Part shown: positions 7,736 to 16,283 of the stretch, one piece after another
Position numbering within the stretch: position 1 is the first letter of the stretch
How the letters are laid out: every line of letters begins with the position of its first letter
Origin: Chloracidobacterium sp. N
GTDB taxonomy: Bacteria; Acidobacteriota; Blastocatellia; Chloracidobacteriales; Chloracidobacteriaceae
Direction: 5' to 3'
DNA: 64,000 nt
NCBI RefSeq assembly: GCF_018304765.1
Contig: NZ_CP072642.1
Coordinates: 913,501 to 977,500 of the forward strand
Position numbers and translations under genes: made by a program
Notes under the pieces: generated by a model
Seen by the model: the letters and a program-made list of their open reading frames with translations, nothing else
Told to the model about the DNA's origin: nothing
The model's database searches: none

Positions 7736-10272
7736 TGTTGTTCCGAACCTGGTCACGCCTGCTGCGCCCACGCCAGACGGCGCCACCGGCTCCGGCGGAG
7801 CCACCGCCGGCCTCCGCGCCGTCCGATGGTGTGCCTTCCGCTGTTTCGTCGGCCGGACGTGGGGCAACCCTGGGCTCCCCGGCAGCCGCTGCGCTGGAGC
7901 GTACGCAGGCTGCCCTCGAACGGTTGTCACCCCAGTTGGCGGCTGAGTTCAGCGTACGGTTTCCGTCTCTGGTGGCCCAGCTCGGAGAACCCGTGGTGGT
8001 GGGTCTCTGCCACCTGCTGGAACGGGCGGCAGCGACCCGGCACACGGCGCGCATGGCGGACATCGTCCGGGAAACCTGTCAGTCCGCGTTGCTGCTCAGC
8101 GAGGATGAGCCGCGGTGCCGGGGATTGTTCCAGCGTGCCGCGCCGCTCTATGCCAGTGTGCCGCTGCTGGGGGCGGCGGCGCTGCGCGTCGCGGCCCAGC
8201 ACCCGGAATTGACGCCGGAGCAGTTTCACACCTGGCTATCCTGTGGTCTGGACCGCCATGGGGCGGATGCTTCGCGTCTGGCCGCTTTCATCCGTCTGGA
8301 AACGACCCAGGCGCGGGAAACTCTGGAGTCCTGCCTGCCGGGGCTTCCCCTTGCAGAAGCCATTCCAACCCTGCGGCACTACCTGCGGGCGCTGACCGGG
8401 CATCATTTTCAGTTGGTGGCGGCCACGCCTGTCGCCGATACGGTGGAAGTCGGCGGCCGGGTCACGGTGGGCGGGCAGGCGCATCATCTGGCGCTGCCCC
8501 GGCGGGTGGCGGTCTTCGATGAGCGCGAGCGGAACTTTGTGCTCTACAAGCTTCTGGCGGCACAGGGGGCAGGGCGGCTGCTCTTTGGCGGGGATGTGGC
8601 GGACAGCCCGGTACTGCGGGCGGCCTACGAAACGACGCGCACCTTTTTTGCCGATCTGGGGGCGGGTGCGGGCGGGCTGTCGCACGTGGATTTTGCCCTG
8701 ATCCGCGAACGTGCCGTGGAGTATGTCCTGCCGCCGCGCCCGGAAATCATCACGGTGGGGGACACGCTGGCGCTGTTTCCTGATGCCGAGATGGCCACGG
8801 TGCTGTTTGATGTCATCGAAATGGCCCGCGTGCTGCGTGGCATGCGCCGGGCTTACCGGGGCGTGGCGCGCGATACGGAGGCGCTGACGGAGCCATTGCT
8901 GGCCAGTCGGCGCTCCCTGGCTGGCGCACCGCTTGGGGCCGCCGTCGTCGAACTACTGTTCCGCCTGGCGCTGGTGGGACAGGTTGGCCCGGCCGTGCAG
9001 GCCGAATATGCCGCCCTGACCCACACGTTGACCGAGGCATTGTCGCCCTGTCTGGCGGAAGGCGCGACGGTGGCCGATACCCTCCGGGTGACACTCGACA
9101 TCTACCGCCTGCTTCCACCGCCCACGCAGCGTCGCTGGCAGCCGGATACCCGCCCGGACGAGGAAACTCCGTCCGGTCGCCACGCGCCGTCTGCCGCTTC
9201 AGCTACGGCGGCAGTGGACCGGTCGCCGCTGGCCCCGGTCAGCGTCCCGGTGCAGGGGGAACAACCGCCGGCGGAAGGCACCGCTTCGGATGCCGGAGAA
9301 CAGCCGGTTGTGACACCCATGCCGGACGAAACCGACCGCAACGGCCCTCCCCCGGTCATCTGGCAGGCGGCAGAGATAGAGCCTTACCCGGAATGGGATG
9401 TCCGTCTGGGGGACTACCGTCCGAACTGGTGTCGGGTGGCGACGCTCCGCCTCGCCCAGGCGCCGGCACTGGTGTTGCCGCCGCGCGACGAAACGGCCGT
9501 GCGCCGTCTGCGGCGAGCCTTTGAACGCTGGCAGCCAAGCGATTTCGCCTGGGTGCGCCCGACGACGGACGGGCAGGAACTCGTTGTCGAAGCCCTTATC
9601 GAGCGCCACGTCGAGCGGCGAACCCAGCCGTGGGCTTCGGATGCCGTCTATGCTGTCCGCCAGCGGACGACGCGCTCGGTGGCCGCCCTGCTGTTGCTGG
9701 ATGTTTCCCGCTCGACCGGTGAACACCTGGCCGGTGCCGGCCGGGGAGCGTCGCCGCAGCGGGTGCTGGACGGGGAAATCGAGAGTGTCCAGTGTCTGGC
9801 CGCGGCGCTTGACCAGATTGGGGATCGCTTTGCCGTCTATGCGTTCAACAGTCAGGGACGTCAGTCCGTGCGGTGTTTTCAGCTCAAGACATTTGCGGAA
9901 CCGGCGCGCTGTCTGCCCTCCCGCCTGGCGGCGCTGGTGCCGGCGGCCAATACGCGCCTGGGGGCGGCTGTGCGCCACGCCACACAGTTGTTGCTGCGTG
10001 AAGCCGCGCGGTCGCGCCTGCTGCTGGTGGTGACGGACGGCCTGCCGCAGGACAGCGACTACGGCGACGTGACCTACGCCGTAGCCGATACGGCGCAGGC
10101 GCTGGCCGAGGCGCAGTCCGTCGGGGTCAAGCCCCTGGGGGTGGCGCTGGAAGCTGGTCAGGACGAAGCCCTGCTGGATATTCTCTTCGGGCGGGGACGG
10201 TATGCCTGCATCCGCGAAGCTGCGCGCCTGCCCGAAGCCCTGCCCCGCCTGTACCGGCGGTGGGCAATGTAG
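7735..10272 (+). CDS. VWA domain protein of the NorD/CbbO type
   Basis: An 845-residue soluble protein. The N-terminal half is helical, a Pro/Ala/Glu-rich linker lies at about residues 470-540, then YPEWDVRLGDYRPNWC, a segment typical of NorD/CbbO proteins, and a C-terminal von Willebrand A domain with the metal-binding DxSxS at Asp656 (LLLDVSRSTG). NorD and CbbO act with a MoxR-type AAA+ ATPase (NorQ/CbbQ) to activate metal enzymes such as NO reductase or Rubisco. No such ATPase and no client enzyme is nearby. I chose ATG 7735, which overlaps the pump stop codon; a longer frame from 7666 would lie entirely within the pump gene. Confidence 0.8.
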   Translation: MLFRTWSRLLRPRQTAPPAPAEPPPASAPSDGVPSAVSSAGRGATLGSPAAAALERTQAALERLSPQLAAEFSVRFPSLVAQLGEPVVVGLCHLLERAAATRHTARMADIVRETCQSALLLSEDEPRCRGLFQRAAPLYASVPLLGAAALRVAAQHPELTPEQFHTWLSCGLDRHGADASRLAAFIRLETTQARETLESCLPGLPLAEAIPTLRHYLRALTGHHFQLVAATPVADTVEVGGRVTVGGQAHHLALPRRVAVFDERERNFVLYKLLAAQGAGRLLFGGDVADSPVLRAAYETTRTFFADLGAGAGGLSHVDFALIRERAVEYVLPPRPEIITVGDTLALFPDAEMATVLFDVIEMARVLRGMRRAYRGVARDTEALTEPLLASRRSLAGAPLGAAVVELLFRLALVGQVGPAVQAEYAALTHTLTEALSPCLAEGATVADTLRVTLDIYRLLPPPTQRRWQPDTRPDEETPSGRHAPSAASATAAVDRSPLAPVSVPVQGEQPPAEGTASDAGEQPVVTPMPDETDRNGPPPVIWQAAEIEPYPEWDVRLGDYRPNWCRVATLRLAQAPALVLPPRDETAVRRLRRAFERWQPSDFAWVRPTTDGQELVVEALIERHVERRTQPWASDAVYAVRQRTTRSVAALLLLDVSRSTGEHLAGAGRGASPQRVLDGEIESVQCLAAALDQIGDRFAVYAFNSQGRQSVRCFQLKTFAEPARCLPSRLAALVPAANTRLGAAVRHATQLLLREAARSRLLLVVTDGLPQDSDYGDVTYAVADTAQALAEAQSVGVKPLGVALEAGQDEALLDILFGRGRYACIREAARLPEALPRLYRRWAM

Positions 10273-10360
10273 CTTCACGCGCCGCCGGCCGGTTGCGCCA
10301 GCCATGCCGGATGAGCCGGTTGGGGCTTATGCGGGGTGGCGGGAGGGGAAAAATCGGCGC

Positions 10361-10389
10361 TTGACACTCCCGTGAAGCACAGCACATCA
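10361..10389 (+). promoter_or_regulatory. possible promoter of the glycan operon
   Basis: A perfect TTGACA lies at 10361-10366. Seventeen bases later only a weak -10 (ACATCA, 10384-10389) is found. It lies in the 147-base gap ahead of the ABC ATPase gene, the only sizeable gap before a run of seven plus-strand genes. Confidence 0.35.
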
Positions 10390-10419
10390 TCGGCGGCTTG
10401 ACGCACTGGGAGGTGCCCG

Positions 10420-11196
10420 TTGACGGTTGCCATTTACGTCGAACATCTCAGCAAGACCTTCAAACGCTACCAGCCCCGCCGGTATCGGACGCTCAAAGAG
10501 TCGCTCATCAATGGCGAAATGTTCGAGCGGCGGCTGTCAGAACGGATAGAAGCCGTCAGGGACGTTTCATTTTCGGTCGCTGCCGGTGAAACCTTCGGCA
10601 TCATCGGGCGCAACGGGGCCGGAAAAAGCACGCTGCTGAAGCTGCTGTGCGGCATCCTCAAACCGACCACAGGGCGCATTGCCGTCCGGGGCCGGGTGGC
10701 GGCCCTGCTGAGCCTGGGCGTCGGCTTTCACGAGCAGATGTCGGGCCGCGAGAACGTCTTTCTCAACGGGCTGGTGCTGGGGCTGTCGCCACGTGAAATC
10801 CGGGCGCGCTTCGATGACATCGTCACCTTTGCCGAACTGGAAGATTTCATTGACGCGCCGGTGTGGACGTACTCAACCGGCATGCGCATGCGGCTGGCCT
10901 TTTCGGTGGCCGTCAACGTCGATCCCGACATTCTCATCATTGATGAGGTCCTGGCCGTGGGCGACATTGCCTTTACGGAAAAGTGTCTGGAGCGGATGCG
11001 GATGTTTCAGGAAAAGGGCAGGACCCTGCTGCTGGTCACCCACGACACGGCCATTCTGACCGCTTGGTGTCAACGGGCGCTCTGGCTTGACCAAGGGCAG
11101 GTGCGGGCGCTGGGGGACCCGACCGAAGTGGCACAGACCTACCTCAGCACCTTTTCCGATCCCGTTGCCGTCCCGGCCATGAACGCCGTTGCATGA
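10420..11196 (+). CDS. ABC transporter ATPase for polysaccharide/O-antigen export (Wzt/TagH-like)
   Basis: A 258-residue nucleotide-binding subunit. Walker A is GRNGAGKST, the signature is YSTGMRMRL and Walker B is ILIIDEVLAVGD. The sequence AALLSLGVGFHEQMSGRENV is typical of the KpsT/Wzt/TagH group, which powers export of lipid-linked glycans or teichoic-type polymers. The start is TTG 10420, chosen because GGGAGG lies 6-11 bases upstream and no better start exists. It overlaps the following glycosyltransferase (ATGA). No partner permease (Wzm-like) is encoded in the window, and there is no C-terminal glycan-binding domain as in long Wzt proteins. Confidence 0.9.
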   Translation: MTVAIYVEHLSKTFKRYQPRRYRTLKESLINGEMFERRLSERIEAVRDVSFSVAAGETFGIIGRNGAGKSTLLKLLCGILKPTTGRIAVRGRVAALLSLGVGFHEQMSGRENVFLNGLVLGLSPREIRARFDDIVTFAELEDFIDAPVWTYSTGMRMRLAFSVAVNVDPDILIIDEVLAVGDIAFTEKCLERMRMFQEKGRTLLLVTHDTAILTAWCQRALWLDQGQVRALGDPTEVAQTYLSTFSDPVAVPAMNAVA

Positions 11197-13730
11197 AACC
11201 CATTGTCTTCTGCACCATCGCAGCCAAAAACTACTTTGCCTGCATTCGGACGCTGGCCGATTCCCTCCGGGCGCAGCATCCCCAGGCGGATGTTGCCGCG
11301 TTGGTGGTGGACCGCGACGAACTGCCGCCCCTGGCGGCAGACGGGATGGCGCTTCAGCTTCACGGGCCGGCGGACTTTCTGCCGGAAACCCGCTTTCGCC
11401 CGATGGCTTTCAAATACGATGTCACCGAGCTGTGCACGGCGGTCAAACCGTTTTACCTCAGCCATCTTTTCAGGCAGGGCTACCGGAAGGTGGTCTATCT
11501 TGACCCGGACATTCTCGTGCTGCGGCCGCTGGACATCGTTCTTGACGCGCTTGACCAGTCCAACATCGTCCTGACGCCCCATCTGGTCGAGCCGCTGCCG
11601 CTCGACGACAAAATCCCGACTGAAGTCAACATCCTCCAGGCCGGTGCATACAACCTGGGCTTCATCGGACTGGCAGCCGGAGCCGAAACCGAACGGATGC
11701 TGGCGTGGTGGAGCCGGCGGCTGGAAGACTTTTGCTTCAACGAAGTCAGCAAAGGGCTGTTTGTCGATCAGAAGTGGATTGATCTTGTGCCGGGGCTGTT
11801 TGACGGCGTGCAGGTGCTGCGTCATCCGGGTCTCAACGTGGCGTACTGGAACCTGCGCGAGCGGGACATCACGCAGCAGGACGGTGAGTTTTTTGCCAAA
11901 GGTGAGCCGATCCTGTTCTTTCACTTCAGCGGCTACGATACGTCCCACCCGACCGTCATCTCCCGGCATCTGTCGCGCTACACGCTGAAAGAGTACCCGG
12001 TGGTTGCGCCGCTGTTTGAGCGTTACACGAAGCTGCTGGCAGCCAACGGCCACGCGCGCTACCGCCGGATTCCCTATGGTTTTGCGACGTTTGACAACGG
12101 CTTTCCCATCGAGCCGGCCATGCGCCGCCAGTACGCCGAAGCTCTCCGGCAGGGGCGGCAGTTTGGTGATCCTTTTGCAGCGGGTGGGCGGCGTTCCTTC
12201 TTTCAGGAAATCACCGGCATTGAGCCGGTTGAGCTGCCGATGGGTGTCAACATTGCCGGTTACTTTCGGGCCGAACTGGGCATCGGCGAGGCGGCGCGGG
12301 GGTATGTCCGCGTCATTCAGAAGCTGGGCTATGCCACAAGCCTGTATGACTTTTCCGATACGGCCCCAAGCCGGAAACTCGATGCCACATTTGGCGAATT
12401 TTCACGTGACAACCCCTTTGGCATCAATCTTATATGTGTCAACGCCGACCAGGTCGAGGTGTTTGCCAGCCGGACAACAGAGGATTTCTTCCAGGATCGG
12501 TACAACATCGGTCTGTGGGCGTGGGAACTGCCGGACTTTCCTTCCGAGTGGGTGCCATGTGCGCGCCGCTTTGATGAAATCTGGACGGCCAGCCACTTCA
12601 TTCGCGCCAGCCTCGAAAAAAGCCTTGAAACGCCGGTGTACACCATTCCCCACGTGGTCGAGCCGGGGGCAGTGACGCCGCGCAGCAAGTCGTATTTCGG
12701 GCTGCGTGAGGATGAGTTTTGTTTCCTCTACTCTTTTGACTTCAACAGCACGTTCGAGCGGAAAAACCCACTGGCGGCAGTGGCAGCCTTCAAGCGCGCC
12801 TTTCGCCCCGACGAGCCGGTGTGTCTCGTGCTCAAGTGCATCAACGAGCATCTGGCGCCGGAGTCCTTTGCCCGGCTCACAGCGGCCGTCCAGGGAAGCA
12901 ACATCCGTATTCTGAATGGCTATCTCTCGCGGGAAGACAAGCATGCGCTGACCCAGGCCTGTGATGCCTACATTTCGCTGCACCGCTCGGAAGGCTTCGG
13001 GCTGACGATTGCCGAAGCGATGTACTTTGGGAAGCCGGTCATTGCCACGGGCTGGTCGGGCAACATGGACTTCATGACGCCGGACAACAGCTTTCCGGTT
13101 GAGGTTACACCGGTGGCCATTCGTGAAACCACGCATGTCTATCGCGCCGGGAACATCTGGGCGGAGCCAAATGTCGGGCACGCGGCGCGGCTGATGCGGG
13201 AAGTCTGTGACCACCCGGAAGCGGCCCGCGCGCGCGGTGAGCAGGCGGCGCGTGACATGCGGGAATACCATTCGATTGCAGCCATCGGCCGTGTGGTGGA
13301 AGCCCGGCTGCGTGAGATTGAACGTTGCCGCCGGGCGAAAGTCATCCAGCGCGCCCTGGCCGCACGCCAGGAACCGGCATCAGCACCGGCGGCCCCGCCG
13401 GCCGTGACGACGCCAGACCTGCCGGTGGCTATCCAGAATGGCTATCAGGGCGGTCAGGGGTGGCAACTGGCGCTGCGCTCGCAGCCCGAACTGGTGCGGC
13501 AGATGTTGCCGCTGCCCGGCGAAGCGTACGTGGAAGATTCCAAAGTGGGCACGCTGGGGCGTCTCTCAAAGCGCCTGCTGGCGCGACTGTTCCGGTTCTA
13601 CATCTTCCACCAGAACAAGCTCAATGTGCACCTTCAGGGACGGGTGATGGAGTTGACGGAGGATGTCCACCGTCTGAACGAAGCCCTGGCGGAGTTGCGC
13701 GCCCGGCTCTTGCACCCGGACAAGCACTGA
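11193..13730 (+). CDS. two-domain glycosyltransferase (nucleotide-sugar transferase + GT4)
   Basis: An 845-residue cytosolic protein with two catalytic modules. Residues about 1-300 look like a GT-A nucleotide-sugar transferase, with the metal motif YLDPDI and PTEVNILQAGAYNLGF. Residues about 345-720 form a GT-B fold of family GT4, with the donor-site EX7E motif in HRSEGFGLTIAEAM and GKPVIATGWSGN. The C-terminal 120 residues are Ala/Pro-rich and then helical, possibly a coiled coil. It should add two sugars in building a surface polymer exported with the ABC ATPase encoded just upstream, with which it overlaps by 4 bases. Confidence 0.85.
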   Translation: MKPIVFCTIAAKNYFACIRTLADSLRAQHPQADVAALVVDRDELPPLAADGMALQLHGPADFLPETRFRPMAFKYDVTELCTAVKPFYLSHLFRQGYRKVVYLDPDILVLRPLDIVLDALDQSNIVLTPHLVEPLPLDDKIPTEVNILQAGAYNLGFIGLAAGAETERMLAWWSRRLEDFCFNEVSKGLFVDQKWIDLVPGLFDGVQVLRHPGLNVAYWNLRERDITQQDGEFFAKGEPILFFHFSGYDTSHPTVISRHLSRYTLKEYPVVAPLFERYTKLLAANGHARYRRIPYGFATFDNGFPIEPAMRRQYAEALRQGRQFGDPFAAGGRRSFFQEITGIEPVELPMGVNIAGYFRAELGIGEAARGYVRVIQKLGYATSLYDFSDTAPSRKLDATFGEFSRDNPFGINLICVNADQVEVFASRTTEDFFQDRYNIGLWAWELPDFPSEWVPCARRFDEIWTASHFIRASLEKSLETPVYTIPHVVEPGAVTPRSKSYFGLREDEFCFLYSFDFNSTFERKNPLAAVAAFKRAFRPDEPVCLVLKCINEHLAPESFARLTAAVQGSNIRILNGYLSREDKHALTQACDAYISLHRSEGFGLTIAEAMYFGKPVIATGWSGNMDFMTPDNSFPVEVTPVAIRETTHVYRAGNIWAEPNVGHAARLMREVCDHPEAARARGEQAARDMREYHSIAAIGRVVEARLREIERCRRAKVIQRALAARQEPASAPAAPPAVTTPDLPVAIQNGYQGGQGWQLALRSQPELVRQMLPLPGEAYVEDSKVGTLGRLSKRLLARLFRFYIFHQNKLNVHLQGRVMELTEDVHRLNEALAELRARLLHPDKH

Positions 13731-13751
13731 ACTGCACCCGACGGGAATCCC

Positions 13752-15647
13752 GTGAAGTCGCTGCTCGATTACTACCGTCGCCATCCACATCGGATTCGGC
13801 AGGCTGTGCAGACGGCGCACCGACTCTGGCGGACTGAAGGCGTGCGAGGGGTTTGGCGGCATATCCAGACGCGCATGGCCGAAGAAGGACGCACCGCGCC
13901 GCCACGCTGCCCGTATCGCCGATGGGTGGCGCGCTACGACCGCCTGACCGATGTTGACCGACGGCGCATCCGGGAACGTCTTGCCCGGCTGACCCATCGC
14001 CCGCTGTTTTCAATCCTCATGCCGGTGTGTGATCCTGACCCGCGATGGTTGCAGGCCGCACTGGCTTCCGTCACCCGTCAACTCTATCCCCACTGGCAGC
14101 TTTGCATTGCCGATGACGCCTCGACCCGCCCTGAAGTACACCGGTGTCTGGCCGAAGCGGCCCGGGCGGATGACCGCGTACGTGTCGTCTATCGTCCGAC
14201 GCGCGGCCACATTGCTGCCGCTTCCAACAGCGCCCTGGAACTTGCCACCGGCGATTTCATCACCTTTCTCGACCACGACGACGTGCTGGCCGAGCACGCG
14301 CTGGCCTGCCTGGCCGTGGCCCTTGATGAACAGCCTGAAACCGACGTGATCTACACGGATGAAGACCAGATCGACATGCGGGGGCAGCGCTTTGCCCCAC
14401 ACTTCAAGCCCGGCTGGAGTCCAGAGTTGTTACGCGGCTGCCATTACCTTTCCCATCTGACCGTCTATCGGGCAACGAAGGTGCGCGCCGTCGGCGGTTT
14501 TCGTCCGGGGCTGGACGGCGCGCAGGATTATGACCTGTGTCTGCGCATCACGGCGCAGACCGATCCGGCACGAATTCGGCATCTGCCGCACGTGCTCTAC
14601 CACTGGCGGGTGACGGCCGGTTCCACGGCCGGGCGGCACGAAGCCAAACCTTACGCCATGGCGGCCGGAGAGCGGGCGCTGGCCGAACATCTCGCCCAGG
14701 TCGCGCCGGGGGCGGAAGTGACCCGGACGCCGACCGGACGCTATCGGGTACGTTATCCGTTACCAGCACCACTGCCGCGTGTCAGCATTCTGATGGGCAC
14801 GCGCGACCAGGCGGAACTGACCCGTACGGCACTTGACGGAGTGCTGAACGCCACGGATTACGCGAATCTTGAAGTCGTCCTCGTGGACAACGGCAGCCGC
14901 GAAGCTGAAACGCTGGCGCTGTTTGAAACCCTGCGGCAGGACGCACGGGTGCGCGTCATGCGCTATGACGCACCATTCAACTTTTCGGCCATCAACAACC
15001 TGGCCGCGCATCATGCGACCGGAGACGTACTTGTGCTGCTCAACAACGATGTGCAGATCATCCACGCGGACTGGCTGCGGGAGATGGTTTCGCACGTCAT
15101 GCGCCCGGAGGTTGGCATCGTTGGCGCGAGGCTGCTGTACCCGGACGACACGATTCAGCACGTGGGCGTCGTGCTGGGGATTCGGGGCTTGCCCGGACAC
15201 GTGCACCGGGGCGAACCACGGACGGCGCGCAGCATTCCTTCCAACGTCCAACTTCTGTGGAATGAAGTTGCCCGTGACGTTTCGGCGGTGACGGCCGCCT
15301 GTCTGGCCATCCGCCGGACGGTGTTTGAAACCGTTGGCGGCCTCGATGCCGAACACCTGCCGGTAGCCTTCAACGATGTGGATTTGTGCCTGCGGGTGCA
15401 GGAACATGGCTATCGCATTCTTGTGACGCCGCATGCCGAACTCTACCATCTGGAATCGGCCTCGCGTGGTTCCGACCAGCGCCCGGAGCGGCGCGCCGCC
15501 TTTCAACGGGAGTGCGAGTACATGCTGGCGCGGTGGGGGGCGCGGCTGGCCGATGACCCGTACTACAATCCAAACCTGACCCTGGAACGTCTGGACGCCT
15601 CACCCGCCCGTCCACGCCGGCCCTATTTCTTTCGGGAGTCATCCTAG
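13752..15647 (+). CDS. glycosyltransferase with two GT2 domains
   Basis: A 631-residue protein with no membrane segment. The first GT2 module starts at about residue 80 (FSILMPVCDPDPRWLQAAL) and has LDHDD as its metal motif; the second starts at about 340 (RVSILMGTRDQAELTRTAL) and has LLNNDVQI. Proteins of this layout build rhamnan or other surface glycans. The start is GTG 13752, 21 bases after the previous stop. The gene lies in the glycan operon and ends 2 bases before the HAD gene. Confidence 0.87.
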   Translation: MKSLLDYYRRHPHRIRQAVQTAHRLWRTEGVRGVWRHIQTRMAEEGRTAPPRCPYRRWVARYDRLTDVDRRRIRERLARLTHRPLFSILMPVCDPDPRWLQAALASVTRQLYPHWQLCIADDASTRPEVHRCLAEAARADDRVRVVYRPTRGHIAAASNSALELATGDFITFLDHDDVLAEHALACLAVALDEQPETDVIYTDEDQIDMRGQRFAPHFKPGWSPELLRGCHYLSHLTVYRATKVRAVGGFRPGLDGAQDYDLCLRITAQTDPARIRHLPHVLYHWRVTAGSTAGRHEAKPYAMAAGERALAEHLAQVAPGAEVTRTPTGRYRVRYPLPAPLPRVSILMGTRDQAELTRTALDGVLNATDYANLEVVLVDNGSREAETLALFETLRQDARVRVMRYDAPFNFSAINNLAAHHATGDVLVLLNNDVQIIHADWLREMVSHVMRPEVGIVGARLLYPDDTIQHVGVVLGIRGLPGHVHRGEPRTARSIPSNVQLLWNEVARDVSAVTAACLAIRRTVFETVGGLDAEHLPVAFNDVDLCLRVQEHGYRILVTPHAELYHLESASRGSDQRPERRAAFQRECEYMLARWGARLADDPYYNPNLTLERLDASPARPRRPYFFRESS

Positions 15648-15649
15648 CC

Positions 15650-16273
15650 ATGCCGCTCCGGGCGGTGGTGTTCGATTACGGCAAGGTGCTTTGTCAGCCG
15701 CAGCCGCCGGCTGTCCGGGAAGCTCTGGCAACACGTTTGGGTGTGCCACGGGAAGCCTTTGAAGCGGCCTATGGGCGGTTTCGGCTCGAATATGATCGCG
15801 GCACGCTCGACGATGTGGCCTACTGGCAGTCCGTGGTGCAGGCTTGCGGACGGACGCTCGATGCCGAGACGGCGTTGTGGCTGGCTGGTGTTGATGCGCG
15901 AGGTTGGTCACATCCCAACCTGTCGCTTGTGGACTGGGCCGGGCAGGTCCGGCAGGCCGGTTTTCAGACGGCGATTCTCTCCAACATGCAGCGCAGTTTG
16001 CGGCAGCGGTTGGAGGAATTGTGTCCATGGTTGCCGGAAGTGGATGCGGCGGTTTTTTCCAGTGACCTTGGCTATGTCAAGCCGGAGCCGGAGATGTACC
16101 GCCGGGTGGTGGAGCTGTTGGCCGTTGCACCGCAGGAGGCGCTGTTTATTGACGACGTGGAAGCGAATGTTGCTGGGGCGCGGCAGGTGGGACTGTCTGC
16201 GTTGCGGTTCACCGATGTTCCAACGCTGCGACAGGCGTTGACCGCGTTTCCCGAACTACCGCCAATCCTGTGA
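15650..16273 (+). CDS. HAD family phosphatase (YihX-like)
   Basis: A 207-residue HAD hydrolase. Motif I is FDYGKVL: the nucleophile Asp8 is present but the usual second Asp is Gly, as in YihX (sugar-1-phosphatase)-type proteins with FDLGNV. Motif II is ILSNMQ, and motifs III/IV are the Lys in YVKPEPEMY and FIDDVEANV. A sugar-phosphatase role in supplying or recycling precursors for the surrounding glycosyltransferases is reasonable but unproven. GGGAG 12 bases before ATG 15650 supports the start. Confidence 0.85.
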   Translation: MPLRAVVFDYGKVLCQPQPPAVREALATRLGVPREAFEAAYGRFRLEYDRGTLDDVAYWQSVVQACGRTLDAETALWLAGVDARGWSHPNLSLVDWAGQVRQAGFQTAILSNMQRSLRQRLEELCPWLPEVDAAVFSSDLGYVKPEPEMYRRVVELLAVAPQEALFIDDVEANVAGARQVGLSALRFTDVPTLRQALTAFPELPPIL

Positions 16274-16283
16274 ATGGTTCGCC

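Noticed and set aside
9199-10305. A 368-residue minus-strand open frame opposite the VWA domain
   Set aside because: The plus strand encodes the conserved VWA domain with DxSxS; the antisense frame is basic, Gln/Arg-rich and without ribosome site.
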